Shown here in pieces: positions 26,061 through 34,807 of a stretch of 64,000 bases of DNA. Position numbers and translations under genes: made by a program. The stretch is from Planctomycetota bacterium (GTDB lineage Bacteria; Planctomycetota; B15-G4). The notes under the pieces are model-generated. The model saw only the letters and a program-made list of their open reading frames with translations, had not been told where the DNA came from and made no database searches. Every line of letters starts with the position of its first letter. Position 1 is the stretch's first letter. The stretch spans positions 186,001 through 250,000 of the forward strand of contig JAJDEO010000028.1 of assembly GCA_029259745.1 (NCBI GenBank). Reading direction: 5' to 3'.

Positions 26061-27583
26061 GTGTCTCCCATCAGTTTGGCGAGGCGCAGGGCCGTGATGC
26101 GGCGCTGTTCCTCGGCGGCCACGGTGAGTTCGTGCGCGGGGTCGTGACGCATGCGGTGTTCGAGCAGAGCCGCCATCTCGCGCGGCGTCCGTCCCGTGGC
26201 GCAGACGACGTACGTCCAGCCGAAGCGCGCGCGATACGCACGGTTTCCTTCGGCGAGTCGGCGGCGCAGGTCGTCGTCGGCCGACGACGTCTGCGCTTGT
26301 TCGCTCGCCGACCAACGTGCCGCCCGCGCGCCATCAGGATCGGCTGACGCTCCGATCTCGGGGTGCGCGGCGAGCGCCTCGCGCCAGTCGTCCGCAGTCA
26401 GCTCCGACCACACGCGGTCGGCCGTGCGGCGGAGCACCGTGGGGTCGTCGTACGGGCGGTGGGTGACGAGGGCGTCGGCCAAGGCCGTCGACCCGCAGCA
26501 GTCGAGGAACGCCGTGCGAGCCTGAGTCGCGTCGAGCGCGTTGAGCCGCTCGAGACCGGCGTGCATCGTGCGCAGTGCGGCGGGCTCACCGCGCACGCCG
26601 AGGCGCGCGACGCCGCCGTCGGGGTGGATGTCGAAACGCAGCGCGCGGATCGCTCCGTCGTCGTCGATCTCGAAGTGGTGTTTCGCGTGCGCCTCGAGCT
26701 CTGCGCGCGGGAGGATCGTCCGCCAAGGTGACGCGCCGCCCGGCGCGACCGCGAAGCTCTCGGCGCTCGGCAGCGTGTCGCACGCTTGGACTTCGCACGT
26801 GGCCGGGGCGTTGCCTTTGAAGTGTGTCGTGTCGACTTCGAGGGCGCGGATCCGTCCCGGACGACCCAACGCAAGCACGACCCAGTCGAACCCGGGCCCG
26901 CGTCGTCGGCGCGTCTCCCAGCCGTCGTGCATGCCGAGCGACGGATGCGCTTGCAGAAGGTTCGCGGGTGCCGAGAAGTAGGCGTCGCTGCATCCGAGCA
27001 CGTGGCCGCCGACGTCGAGCGATGCGAGGTCGCACGGCAGTTCGGTGGCGAGCAGTTGCTCGTGGTCTTCGGTGACGCGGCCGCGAACGCGCAGGCGCGC
27101 CACGCCGCCGTCGGGGTGGATCGAGAGGCGTACGTGCGTGATCGTGCGCGCGACATCGACGTCGAAGACGTGCTCGGTCCCGCCACTGAGCGGTGTGCGC
27201 GGGAGGATCTCGCTCCAGAGATCTTCGGCCTCCGTGAGTTCCTCGTTGGATGCCCCCGGCGCGAAGGTCGCGTGCACCGTTGCGGCTTCGGGGTGATTGC
27301 CCGTGAAGTGTGCCGTGTCGATGACGAGCTGTTCCACGCACCCGGGTCGCCCGAGCGCAATCACGCACCAGTCGTGCCCAGGCGTTCGCCGACGCCGCGA
27401 CTCCCAGCCGTCCATCCACTTGCCGTGATCGGTGTAGCGCCCGGCATCCCAGAGCGCGGGCTCGGGGCGCAGCAAGTTCGACGCCTCGGCGAAGAAGTCG
27501 TCACTGCACGCGAGCACGCGTCCGCCGAGCCGAGCGCCGGCGAGGTCCACGAGGTCGAGACGTGAGCTGGGGGATGGATTCAC
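26057..27583 (-). CDS. Fused allantoicase and OHCU decarboxylase
   Basis: The 508-residue protein joins two pathway enzymes. Residues about 1-340 are allantoicase, with its two homologous beta-sandwich repeats (GRVLACSDDFFAEASNLLRP and GHVLGCSDAYFSAPANLLQ; WESRRRR/WETRRRR; both with RLSIHPDGGVARLRVRG-type ends). Residues about 345-508 are OHCU decarboxylase (UraD): VLRRTADRVWSEL, AHPEIGA, WSASEQAQ and FGWTYVVCATGR. Allantoicase hydrolyses allantoate to ureidoglycolate and urea; UraD converts OHCU to (S)-allantoin. The GTG start at 27583 overlaps the allantoinase stop (GTGA). The two activities are not consecutive, because allantoinase acts between them and is encoded next door. Confidence 0.9.
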   Translation of the reverse strand: MNPSPSSRLDLVDLAGARLGGRVLACSDDFFAEASNLLRPEPALWDAGRYTDHGKWMDGWESRRRRTPGHDWCVIALGRPGCVEQLVIDTAHFTGNHPEAATVHATFAPGASNEELTEAEDLWSEILPRTPLSGGTEHVFDVDVARTITHVRLSIHPDGGVARLRVRGRVTEDHEQLLATELPCDLASLDVGGHVLGCSDAYFSAPANLLQAHPSLGMHDGWETRRRRGPGFDWVVLALGRPGRIRALEVDTTHFKGNAPATCEVQACDTLPSAESFAVAPGGASPWRTILPRAELEAHAKHHFEIDDDGAIRALRFDIHPDGGVARLGVRGEPAALRTMHAGLERLNALDATQARTAFLDCCGSTALADALVTHRPYDDPTVLRRTADRVWSELTADDWREALAAHPEIGASADPDGARAARWSASEQAQTSSADDDLRRRLAEGNRAYRARFGWTYVVCATGRTPREMAALLEHRMRHDPAHELTVAAEEQRRITALRLAKLMGDT

Positions 27584-28950
27584 AGCAGCCGTCCGTGGGG
27601 AGCGGGCGCGAGCTGCCCGGCACTGAAGACGCAGCGCCCCGCAAGCCATGTCGAGGCCACCTGCCCGTAGAGCGTCTCGCCCGCGTAGGGCGTCAGGGCA
27701 TGGCGGTGATGCAGCGCGCGCGGCTGGACGACGAACGAGGACTCAGGAGCGAAGACGACCATGTCGGCATCGTACCCCGCGGCGAGCGCACCTTTCGTTC
27801 CCGAGAAACCGGCGAGCTGCGCCGGTGCTTCCGCCATCCAGCGCACGAGCCGTGCGAGGTCGTGCCCGCGCGCGCGCGCTCCGGTCCATGTCACGGAAGG
27901 GCCGAGCTGCAGTCCCGCGATGCCGCCCCAAGCCGCCGTGAAGTCGCCGCGCTCGCCGAGCTTCAACGACGGCGTGCAGGGCGAGTGGTCGGAGACGACG
28001 CCGTCGAGCACGCCGCTCGCGAGCGCGGCCCAAAGCTGCTCGTTGTTGTCGCGCTCGCGGATCGGTGGCGCGCACTTGAAGGCCGTGGCGCCGTCGGGGA
28101 TGTCCTCGGCGGCGAAGTGGAGGTAGTGCGGACACGTCTCGGCCGTGAACGGCAGCGCTTCGTCGCGCGCGCGCTCGAGGAGCGTGAGTGCCGGCGCCGA
28201 GGCGTGGTGGACGACGTGGACGTGGGCGCCGGTGCGGCGGCAGACGTCGATGAGAAGCGCGACGGCCTCGTCCTCGGCAGCGTGCGGGCGCGACGCCAGC
28301 CACGAGGCGTAGCGCATGCTCGCCGCGTCTCCCGACGCCGGGATCTGCGCCGCGACGGCTTCGATCGGCCCAGGCAACTCGGCGTGGGCGAGCAGTGGCG
28401 TGCCGGCCTCGGCAAGGATCGGGAGCCCCGCGACGAGGTGCGCGCGCTCGACGTGACCGAACTCCGCGACGCCCGAGTCGATGAGGAAGCTCTTGAATCC
28501 ACGCACGCCGGCGTCGATCAGCGGCTGGAGGTCGGCGTGGTTTCCCGGAACAAGACCGCCCCAGAACGCCACGTCGACCCAGCAGTGCCCTGTCGCGGCG
28601 GCGCGCTTGGCGTCGAGCCCTGCGACGGTCGTCGTCGGCGGGATGCTGTTGAGCGGCATGTCGACCAGCGTGGTGATGCCGCCGGCCGCCGCCGCGCGCG
28701 TGGCACTCTCGAAGCCTTCCCATTCCGTGCGCCCCGGCTCGTTGACGTGCACGTGCGTGTCGACGAAACCAGGCAGGACGGGTTGGTTGCCGACATCGAC
28801 GACGAGACCCGGTCCGACCGGCTCGCGCAGGCCGACGATGGCCTCGATGCGGCCATCGGACACGAGCACCGTGCCGGCCCGCTCGCCCGTCGGCGTCTGC
28901 AGACGCGTGCTGCGCAGGGCGCGCAGCGGGGCGTCGACGTGGTCGACCAT
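27580..28950 (-). CDS. allB: Allantoinase
   Basis: The 456-residue cyclic amidohydrolase has the metal motif VDTHVHVNEPGRTEWEGF, where HVH binds zinc and NEPGRTEWEGF is characteristic of allantoinase rather than dihydroorotase. GFKSFL holds the probable carboxylated Lys, and LLAHAE, VHHAS and VVSDHSPCTP give the further His/Asp ligands. It opens the hydantoin ring of allantoin to allantoate. It is the first gene of the minus-strand operon and is divergent from puuD across 87 nt, which must hold both promoters. Its stop overlaps the next gene's GTG by 4 nt. Confidence 0.95.
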   Translation of the reverse strand: MVDHVDAPLRALRSTRLQTPTGERAGTVLVSDGRIEAIVGLREPVGPGLVVDVGNQPVLPGFVDTHVHVNEPGRTEWEGFESATRAAAAGGITTLVDMPLNSIPPTTTVAGLDAKRAAATGHCWVDVAFWGGLVPGNHADLQPLIDAGVRGFKSFLIDSGVAEFGHVERAHLVAGLPILAEAGTPLLAHAELPGPIEAVAAQIPASGDAASMRYASWLASRPHAAEDEAVALLIDVCRRTGAHVHVVHHASAPALTLLERARDEALPFTAETCPHYLHFAAEDIPDGATAFKCAPPIRERDNNEQLWAALASGVLDGVVSDHSPCTPSLKLGERGDFTAAWGGIAGLQLGPSVTWTGARARGHDLARLVRWMAEAPAQLAGFSGTKGALAAGYDADMVVFAPESSFVVQPRALHHRHALTPYAGETLYGQVASTWLAGRCVFSAGQLAPAPHGRLL

Positions 28951-29037
28951 GCAAATCCTCCGTGTCTCATGACGCCGAGTGGCGGGCGCGGAAGGATACC
29001 ATCAGGCGCCCTTCGACCCGCTCGCCAGGATGTCTGC

Positions 29038-30669
29038 ATGGAACTCTTCGGTCTCGACGGCCTGCATCTCGCCCTGCGCTGGTTCCACGTCGTCGCGGTG
29101 ATCACCTGGATCGGCCACGCCTACTTCTTCAACTGGCTCGATCGTGGGCTGCGCCCCGTCCATGCGATGCGTGACGGCGAGTCCATCGAAGGCGAGCTGT
29201 GGATGGTGCACAGCGGCGGGTTCTACCGCGTGGAGAAGCTCGACGTCGCGCCGCGGCGCATGCCGGAGGAGCTGCACTGGTTCCGCTGGGAAGCCGCGTT
29301 GTCGCTGCTCAGCGGCCTCGCGCTGCTGTTCGTCACGTACTACACCGGCGGCGGCGCGCTGCTCGTCGACTCGGACGTCTCCGACATCACGGGCGGCGAG
29401 GCGCAGCTCCTCGGGATCGCTGTGCTGTTCTTCGGTTGGCTCGCCTACGACCTGCTCTGGGCGACGAGCTTCGCCAAGACGCGCATCGCGCCGCTGGTCG
29501 GTTTCGGTGCGTTGATCGCGCTCGCCTATGCGCTCTCGGCTGTGATGTCGGGGCGTGCGGCGTACATCCACGTCGGCGGACTGATGGGCACGATCATGGT
29601 CGCGAACGTCTGGCGGCGCATCGTTCCTGCGCAGAACGCGCTGCTTGCAGCGACGAAGTCCGGCGGCACGCCCGACCCGGCCCTCGGCAAGGCCGCCAAG
29701 GATCGTTCGATCCACAACAACTACATGTCGCTGCCGGTCGTCTTCGTGATGATCAGCAACCACTTCTGGTGGACGTTCGGACATCGCAACTCGTGGATCG
29801 TCCTCGGCTGTGCGTTGATCGTCGGCGTCGGCCTGCGGCACCTCATGAACCGTCGACTGAGCGGGCTCGGAGTCCAGCCGAGCGTGGCCGCGCTCGTCTT
29901 GGCGGCGCTCTTCGCAGCGTCCTGGGTGCTTGCTCCCGAAGAGGCGCCAAACGCGAATGACGACGTGGTCGAGACGCACGAGTCGCGCGACCACGGCGCT
30001 CCTGCGCAGGAGGTTGACGTCGTGACGCCCGTCGCGCGCGGGCGCGTGAGTGGTGTCATGCGCCTCGATGATCTGCCGCCGGTGGATGCCGAGCTCGAGC
30101 TGAGCGGCGAGTGCGTCGACCTGGCGCGTCACGCACCGACGAGCGACGTGCTGCGCGTGCAGAGCGGTTTGCTCGCCGGGGCCGTCATCTGGCTCGAGGG
30201 CGACGGTCTCGCGGGCGCCGCGCCGGCTGTCCCGACGACGTCCGTCACGCTCGACCAGGAGGGCTGCCGCTACGTCCCGCGCGTGCTCGGCCTGCGTGCC
30301 GGCCAGACGCTCGAGATTCTCAACAGCGACCCGCTGCTCCACAACGTCCACGGCCTGGCAAAGATCAACCGCGAGTTCAATCGCGGCATGCCGGCCGGCT
30401 CCGCGCCGATCGAGCGTAGCTTCCGGCGCGGCGAAGCGATGGTCCGCGTGAAGTGCGACGTCCATCCCTGGATGGGCGCGTGGGTCGGCGTCTTCGATCA
30501 CCCATGGTTCGCCGTCACCGACGACGACGGGCACTTCGCCTTGGACGACGTGCCGGTGGGCACGTACCACCTGCACGTCTGGCACGAGCTGTTCGGCGAG
30601 CACGAGCAAGACGTGGTCGTCACCGTCGACGGAGCGATCGATCTCGCGCTGACGCCGACGCTGCGGTGA
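29038..30669 (+). CDS. puuD: PuuD-type membrane urate hydroxylase with C-terminal cupredoxin domain
   Basis: The 543-residue protein starts with the urate oxidase N-terminal membrane domain (about residues 1-305, roughly eight helices): ALRWFHVVAVITWIGHAYFF, MVHSGGFYRVEKLD, LHWFRWEA, YIHVGGLMGTIMVANVWRRI and DRSIHNNYMSLPVVFVMISNHF. Known PuuD proteins continue into a cytochrome c domain that passes on electrons. Here no CxxCH exists; instead there is a cupredoxin-like domain with NSDPLLHNVHG and KCDVHPWMGAWV, giving His, Cys, His and Met copper ligands, then a carboxypeptidase-regulatory-like beta domain (DDDGHFALDDVPVGTYHL). So electrons may leave by a copper site. ATG at 29038 with AGGA upstream. 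It is divergent from allB, and its stop overlaps the next small gene. Confidence 0.9.
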   Translation: MELFGLDGLHLALRWFHVVAVITWIGHAYFFNWLDRGLRPVHAMRDGESIEGELWMVHSGGFYRVEKLDVAPRRMPEELHWFRWEAALSLLSGLALLFVTYYTGGGALLVDSDVSDITGGEAQLLGIAVLFFGWLAYDLLWATSFAKTRIAPLVGFGALIALAYALSAVMSGRAAYIHVGGLMGTIMVANVWRRIVPAQNALLAATKSGGTPDPALGKAAKDRSIHNNYMSLPVVFVMISNHFWWTFGHRNSWIVLGCALIVGVGLRHLMNRRLSGLGVQPSVAALVLAALFAASWVLAPEEAPNANDDVVETHESRDHGAPAQEVDVVTPVARGRVSGVMRLDDLPPVDAELELSGECVDLARHAPTSDVLRVQSGLLAGAVIWLEGDGLAGAAPAVPTTSVTLDQEGCRYVPRVLGLRAGQTLEILNSDPLLHNVHGLAKINREFNRGMPAGSAPIERSFRRGEAMVRVKCDVHPWMGAWVGVFDHPWFAVTDDDGHFALDDVPVGTYHLHVWHELFGEHEQDVVVTVDGAIDLALTPTLR

Positions 30670-30920
30670 GGTGGCCGCGAGCCATGTTGTGGAGCGCGCG
30701 TGCACTCGTGGCGATCGCTTTCGTCGTGGCCGTGCTCTTCGTTTTCAATGGGACGAACGGCTTCCACGGCGGCGGGATGACGTTTGCACCCGCGGCGGAT
30801 GTGCGCCGCCGCATCGACACCGTGCTCGTTCCGACGACCTTCGGGAGCATCGAGTCGAGTCGTATGCTCGACGTCGACCTCTCCGATCACGAGCCAGTGT
30901 TGGTGGTCGTCGAGGTCTGA
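30666..30920 (+). CDS. Small membrane-anchored protein with tail of an EEP-type phosphatase/nuclease
   Basis: The 84-residue reading starts at a GTG that overlaps the puuD stop (GTGA); an ATG at 30684 is an alternative. It has one hydrophobic helix (ALVAIAFVVAVLFVF) and then a segment RRIDTVLVPTTFG...MLDVDLSDHEPVLVVVEV that matches the last motifs (RID and SDHxP) of endonuclease/exonuclease/phosphatase proteins. The rest of such a domain is missing, so it is either a truncated remnant or a small protein with coincidental likeness. It overlaps by 34 nt with the convergent end of the FAD-subunit gene. Confidence 0.45.
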   Translation: MRWPRAMLWSARALVAIAFVVAVLFVFNGTNGFHGGGMTFAPAADVRRRIDTVLVPTTFGSIESSRMLDVDLSDHEPVLVVVEV

Positions 30921-31759
30921 GCGAGGTGCAGGACCCAGCGGCGGATGAGTCGGGCGGTGGTGGCGCGGCGGTAGTCGGCGCGGCTACGGACGTCGTCGAT
31001 GGGGGCGATGTCGTTGAGGACGGCTTGCGCGGCACGCGCGGCGAGCGGGCCGTCGGGCAGCGCGCCTTCGAGGACGGCTTCGGTGGCGCGTGCTCGCAGC
31101 GGGCGCGCGGCGATGGCACCGAGACCGATGCGCACGTCGGCGAGGCGCCCGTCGTCGCGTCGGTGCGTCGAGGCGCAGAGCATGACCTTCGAGATCGACT
31201 GGGCGCGGCGCGTGCCGACCTTGCGCCAGACCTGTTCGCGTGAGCTGCTGTCGACCGGGAGACGCACGGAGACGATGAGCTCGTCAGCAGCGAGGGCTGT
31301 CGTGCGGTAGCCCGTACAGAAGTCATCCACCGGGAGCCAGCGCGTGCCGTCGGGCCCGCGCAGTTCGATCTCGGCATCGAGAGCGAGTAGGACCGGCAGC
31401 GTGTCGCCGACGGGTGAACAGGTGCCGAGGTTTCCACCGAGGGTTCCGCGGGCCTGGATCTGCAGCGCACCGATCTCACGGGCCGACTCGACGAGCGCCG
31501 GCGCTGCGGCGGCGACGCGCGCATCACCGAGAAGGTGCGCGTAGCTCATGCCGGCACCGAGGCGCAGACGGCCCTCGTCGTCGTGCTCGCAGACGCAGAG
31601 CTCGGGCAGCCCGAAGATGTCGATCACGCCGATGGGCGCAGGCCGATCGATCGCGCCCACCATGACGTCGGTGCCGCCCGCGAGGACGAGGTAGTCGGGG
31701 TGGTCGCGGCGTGCGTCGACGGCCTCGGCGAGTGAGGTGGGGCGGATCCAGTCCGTCAT
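30887..31759 (-). CDS. Xanthine dehydrogenase-type FAD-binding subunit
   Basis: The 290-residue protein is a molybdenum-hydroxylase medium chain: YLVLAGGTDVMVG (FAD diphosphate loop), RLRLGAGMSYAHLLGD, IQARGTLGGNLGTCSPVGDTLPVLLAL (second FAD motif) and the C-terminal RIGLGAIAARPLRA-AVLEG segment. It passes electrons from the Fe-S subunit to NAD or another acceptor. Context (urate, allantoin genes) supports xanthine/hypoxanthine as the substrate of the complex. Its ATG at 31759 overlaps the stop of the 2Fe-2S gene (ATGA). Confidence 0.9.
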   Translation of the reverse strand: MTDWIRPTSLAEAVDARRDHPDYLVLAGGTDVMVGAIDRPAPIGVIDIFGLPELCVCEHDDEGRLRLGAGMSYAHLLGDARVAAAAPALVESAREIGALQIQARGTLGGNLGTCSPVGDTLPVLLALDAEIELRGPDGTRWLPVDDFCTGYRTTALAADELIVSVRLPVDSSSREQVWRKVGTRRAQSISKVMLCASTHRRDDGRLADVRIGLGAIAARPLRARATEAVLEGALPDGPLAARAAQAVLNDIAPIDDVRSRADYRRATTARLIRRWVLHLAQTSTTTNTGS

Positions 31760-32247
31760 CGCTTCGAGTTCCCGCGACGTGTGCTGGCTGCATCGACGAG
31801 TGCGTCGATGATGAGTTGATAGCCGGTGCAGCGGCAGAGGTTGCCGGCCAGCAGCTCGCGCAGCCGCGCGCGGTCGGCGTTCGGTTCGCGCGTCAGTGCC
31901 GCGCTTGCACACAGCGCGATCCCCGGCGTGCAGATGCCGCACTGCGTGCCGCCGAACGACACGAGTGCCTGCTGCACCTCGTCGAGCAGCACCTCTCCGT
32001 CGGTGCCTTGTCGCGCGAGCCCTTCGATGGTGCGAATGTCGTGGCCGTCGAGCTGAGCAACGGGCACGAGGCACGAGTTCACCGGCGCGCCGTCGATCAG
32101 CACCGTGCATGCGCCGCACTCGCCTTCGCCGCAGCCTTCCTTGCTGCCAGTGAGGTGGAGGTCTTCACGCAGGACATCGAGCAGACGCCGGAACGGCTCG
32201 ACGTCCAGCTCCTTGTCTTCGTCGTTGAGTCGGAAGCGGAGCTTCAC
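31756..32247 (-). CDS. Xanthine dehydrogenase-type 2Fe-2S subunit
   Basis: This 163-residue protein has the two [2Fe-2S] clusters of molybdenum hydroxylases: CGEGECGACTVLIDGAPVNSC (plant ferredoxin-type) and GTQCGICTPG...GNLCRCTGYQLIIDAL (alpha-helical type). It relays electrons from the Mo site to FAD. The GTG start at 32247 has an AGGAG about 9 nt upstream and overlaps the stop of the large subunit gene (GTGA), so all three subunits form one coupled operon. Confidence 0.92.
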   Translation of the reverse strand: MKLRFRLNDEDKELDVEPFRRLLDVLREDLHLTGSKEGCGEGECGACTVLIDGAPVNSCLVPVAQLDGHDIRTIEGLARQGTDGEVLLDEVQQALVSFGGTQCGICTPGIALCASAALTREPNADRARLRELLAGNLCRCTGYQLIIDALVDAASTRRGNSKR

Positions 32248-34511
32248 GCGAGAGTCTCCTGAGGAGGTTGATCGACGAGCAGGACGTCGAGAACTTCGGG
32301 CAGCAGCGGCACGACGTCGCAGGCCACGCCCAGAGCGTCTTCGATGGCTCCTGCGACGGCCGCAGCCGGGCCATCCATCGGAATCTCGCCGACACCCTTG
32401 GCGCCGTGCGGGCCGTGTGCAAACGGCATCTCGACGAGCAGCGTCTCGAGCTCCGGTGCATCGGCGGAGGTCGGGATGATGCAGTCGGTCATGCTCGGGT
32501 TGAGGACGCGTCCGTCGTCGTATGGCACGGCTTCCCAGAGCGCCCAACCGAGAGCTTGGAGCGTCCCGCCTTCGATCTGTCCCTCGACGATCCGGCGGTG
32601 GATCGCGCGGCCGACGTCGACGGCGTGGATGCAGCGCTCGACCACGACTTCGCGCGTGTCCTCGTCGACGGCCACGTCGACGAGACATGCCGCCCAACCG
32701 AACACGGGGTACGCGGCGCCGGTGTAGGTTTCGTCCGACCATTCCACGCCTGGTGGGCTCTCGTGCTCGCAGGTTTCGGCGAGCGGGCCGGCGTGCGCGA
32801 CGCGGTGGGCGGCGACGGTCGCGAGGTCGGTGGCGTCGAGCCGGTTCGCGGCGGCGTGAGCACGGAGCTGCTCTGCGAGCGCGAGGCAGGCCCGCTCGAC
32901 GAGCCGACCGACGATCATGCACGTGCGCGATGCGACAGTGGGGCCGCTGTCGGGCACGCGCTCGGTGCTTGGTTCGCTGAGCACGATGCGGGCGGCGGGC
33001 ACGCCGAGAGCCTGGGACGCGATCTGCGAGAAGATCGTCAGCATGCCCTGGCCGATGTCGGTCGAGCTGCTGCGGATCTCGAAGTCGCCGCTCGGCAGAC
33101 ATGCCACCGTGACGCGCCCCGCGAGACGTTGCTCGCCGCTGCCCGTGAAGCCCGAGCCGTGGAAGCAGAAGGCGAGCCCGCGCCCGCGACGCACCGGCGA
33201 GTGCAGGCTGCCGAGGCGTGCCGCTGCCGGTGGTGCGGCGCGTTCGAGCGCCGCGCTGAGTGTGTCGAGCACGGCATCGCTGCCGACGCTGTCGGTGAGC
33301 ACCTGGCCGGTGGCTGTGCTGTCGCCCGAGCGCAGCAAGTTCTTGCGGCGCAGCTCGAAGGCGTCGATGCCGAGAGCGCGCGAGGCCTTCTGCATCTGGC
33401 GCTCGTAGGCGAAGGTCGTCTGGGGCGCGCCGAAGCCGCGGAAGGCTCCGTGGGGCGGAGTGTTGGTGGCCAGCGCCCGGCCGACGATGCGGACGTGGGG
33501 GATGCGATAGGGGCCGGCGGCGTGCAGGATCGCCCGCGAGAGGACGACCGGTGACAGCGTGACGTAGGCGCCGCCGTCGAGCAGGACGTCGATGTCGGCC
33601 GCGACGAGCTGTCCGTCGGCGTCGAGACCGAGGCGGTGATGGACGCGCGCTGGGTGACGCTTCGTCGTCGCCGCGATGTCTTCGGCGCGGTCGTAGATGA
33701 GCTTGATCGGCCGACCCGCGGCGCGCGCGAGCAGCGCCGCGTGCCCCGCGATCATCGACGGGTACTCCTCCTTGCCGCCGAACCCGCCGCCGGTCACCGC
33801 CTGCGTGACGACCACCTGGTCGTCGGGCAGGCCGAGCAACATCACGAGCGCCTTGTGGACATAGTACGGGCACTGCAGCGACCCCGTGACGCGGCAGGTC
33901 TCGCCGCGCCACTCCGCGAGGATGCCCTGCGGCTCGATGTACATCTGCTCTTGTGCGCCCGTCTCGTACGTGCCTTCGATGACGTGCGCGCAGCGTGCGA
34001 GGATCTCGTCGATGTCGTCGTCGTTGCGGTGGATCTCGAGGCGCTTGAGGACGTTGTCATCGTTGTGGACGGCCACGTCGGCGCGCAGGGCGGCGTCGAG
34101 TGTCGTGACGGCGGGCAGCGCGTCGACGACCACGGTCAGATGGGCCAGGGCTGCACGCGCGGCGGCTCGCGTCGGTGCGGCGACGAGCGCCAGCGCCTCC
34201 TCACGATGGCAGATCATGCCGCCGACGGGCACGAGCGACGGCTGGTCGTCCTCGATCAGCGCCACGACGTTCTGCCCCGCGATGTCATCGGCCGTCACGA
34301 CGACGACGTCACTCCAGTCGAAGTCCGCAGCGCGAGTCAGCGAGACGAAACGGCCGCGCGGCACGTCGCTCCGCAGCGTCGCGCCGTGCCACGCTCCGGG
34401 GGCCTCGAGGTCGTCGACGTAAAGGGCGGTACCGGTGACTTTCGGCACGCCGTCCACGCGGTCCGGCGAACCGCCGATGGTCATGGGCGCGTCTTCGTGA
34501 TCCTTGCTCAT
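32244..34511 (-). CDS. Xanthine dehydrogenase-type molybdopterin-binding subunit
   Basis: The 755-residue catalytic subunit has the family motifs in order: VTGTALYVDDL near the start, GTYETGAQEQMYIEPQG, GGGFGGKEEYPS, HGAFRGFGAPQ, SSSTDIGQGMLTIFSQIA and GAKGVGEIPMDGPAAAVAGAI, where the Glu of GVGE is the catalytic base. It hydroxylates a purine at the Mo-cytosine/pterin centre. The best start is the ATG at 34511; an in-frame ATG at 34484 is an alternative, and neither has a strong ribosome-binding site. No xdhC-type chaperone gene is in the window, so cofactor insertion would rely on genes elsewhere. The substrate is inferred from the urate genes next to it. Confidence 0.9.
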   Translation of the reverse strand: MSKDHEDAPMTIGGSPDRVDGVPKVTGTALYVDDLEAPGAWHGATLRSDVPRGRFVSLTRAADFDWSDVVVVTADDIAGQNVVALIEDDQPSLVPVGGMICHREEALALVAAPTRAAARAALAHLTVVVDALPAVTTLDAALRADVAVHNDDNVLKRLEIHRNDDDIDEILARCAHVIEGTYETGAQEQMYIEPQGILAEWRGETCRVTGSLQCPYYVHKALVMLLGLPDDQVVVTQAVTGGGFGGKEEYPSMIAGHAALLARAAGRPIKLIYDRAEDIAATTKRHPARVHHRLGLDADGQLVAADIDVLLDGGAYVTLSPVVLSRAILHAAGPYRIPHVRIVGRALATNTPPHGAFRGFGAPQTTFAYERQMQKASRALGIDAFELRRKNLLRSGDSTATGQVLTDSVGSDAVLDTLSAALERAAPPAAARLGSLHSPVRRGRGLAFCFHGSGFTGSGEQRLAGRVTVACLPSGDFEIRSSSTDIGQGMLTIFSQIASQALGVPAARIVLSEPSTERVPDSGPTVASRTCMIVGRLVERACLALAEQLRAHAAANRLDATDLATVAAHRVAHAGPLAETCEHESPPGVEWSDETYTGAAYPVFGWAACLVDVAVDEDTREVVVERCIHAVDVGRAIHRRIVEGQIEGGTLQALGWALWEAVPYDDGRVLNPSMTDCIIPTSADAPELETLLVEMPFAHGPHGAKGVGEIPMDGPAAAVAGAIEDALGVACDVVPLLPEVLDVLLVDQPPQETLA

Positions 34512-34607
34512 GGGCCAAAGATGACGACCCGCCCGCACAACCTCAAGGAGTGCGTCTGCGGGGCCGCTTCGTCTTGCGCCTCGGAGGACGGGTTCGGAGG
34601 GCCTATC

Positions 34608-34700
34608 CCGGACTTTCACAGCGATCTGCTGCAAGCGCCGCCCCTGCCCACGCCGCGGCGGTGGGACGTCACTTCTGATCTGCTTGCCACAAAGGCACAG
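34608..34700 (+). repeat. Dispersed intergenic repeat, degenerate copy E
   Basis: It shares GATCTGCTGC and a TCACTTCTGATC block with copies A and C of the dispersed family in the same order and spacing, after a CCCGG element. The identity is low and the 3' part is not recognisable. It lies in the 296-nt divergent gap between the molybdenum-subunit gene and the kinase gene, where nothing else was seen. Confidence 0.35.
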
Positions 34701-34807
34701 TCACGCTCGCGCGACGATCGGTGTAAGAGGTTCGGGCGAGGGCGGCTCGATGTGGACACCGAGCTCGTGTCTGTGGTGCCATCGGGCGTGTCTGTCGGGA
34801 GGTCGGC

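Noticed and set aside
34512..34807. A gene in the gap between the molybdenum-subunit gene and the kinase gene
   Set aside because: Short frames there are Ser/Arg-rich and lack ribosome-binding sites; only a degenerate repeat copy was seen.
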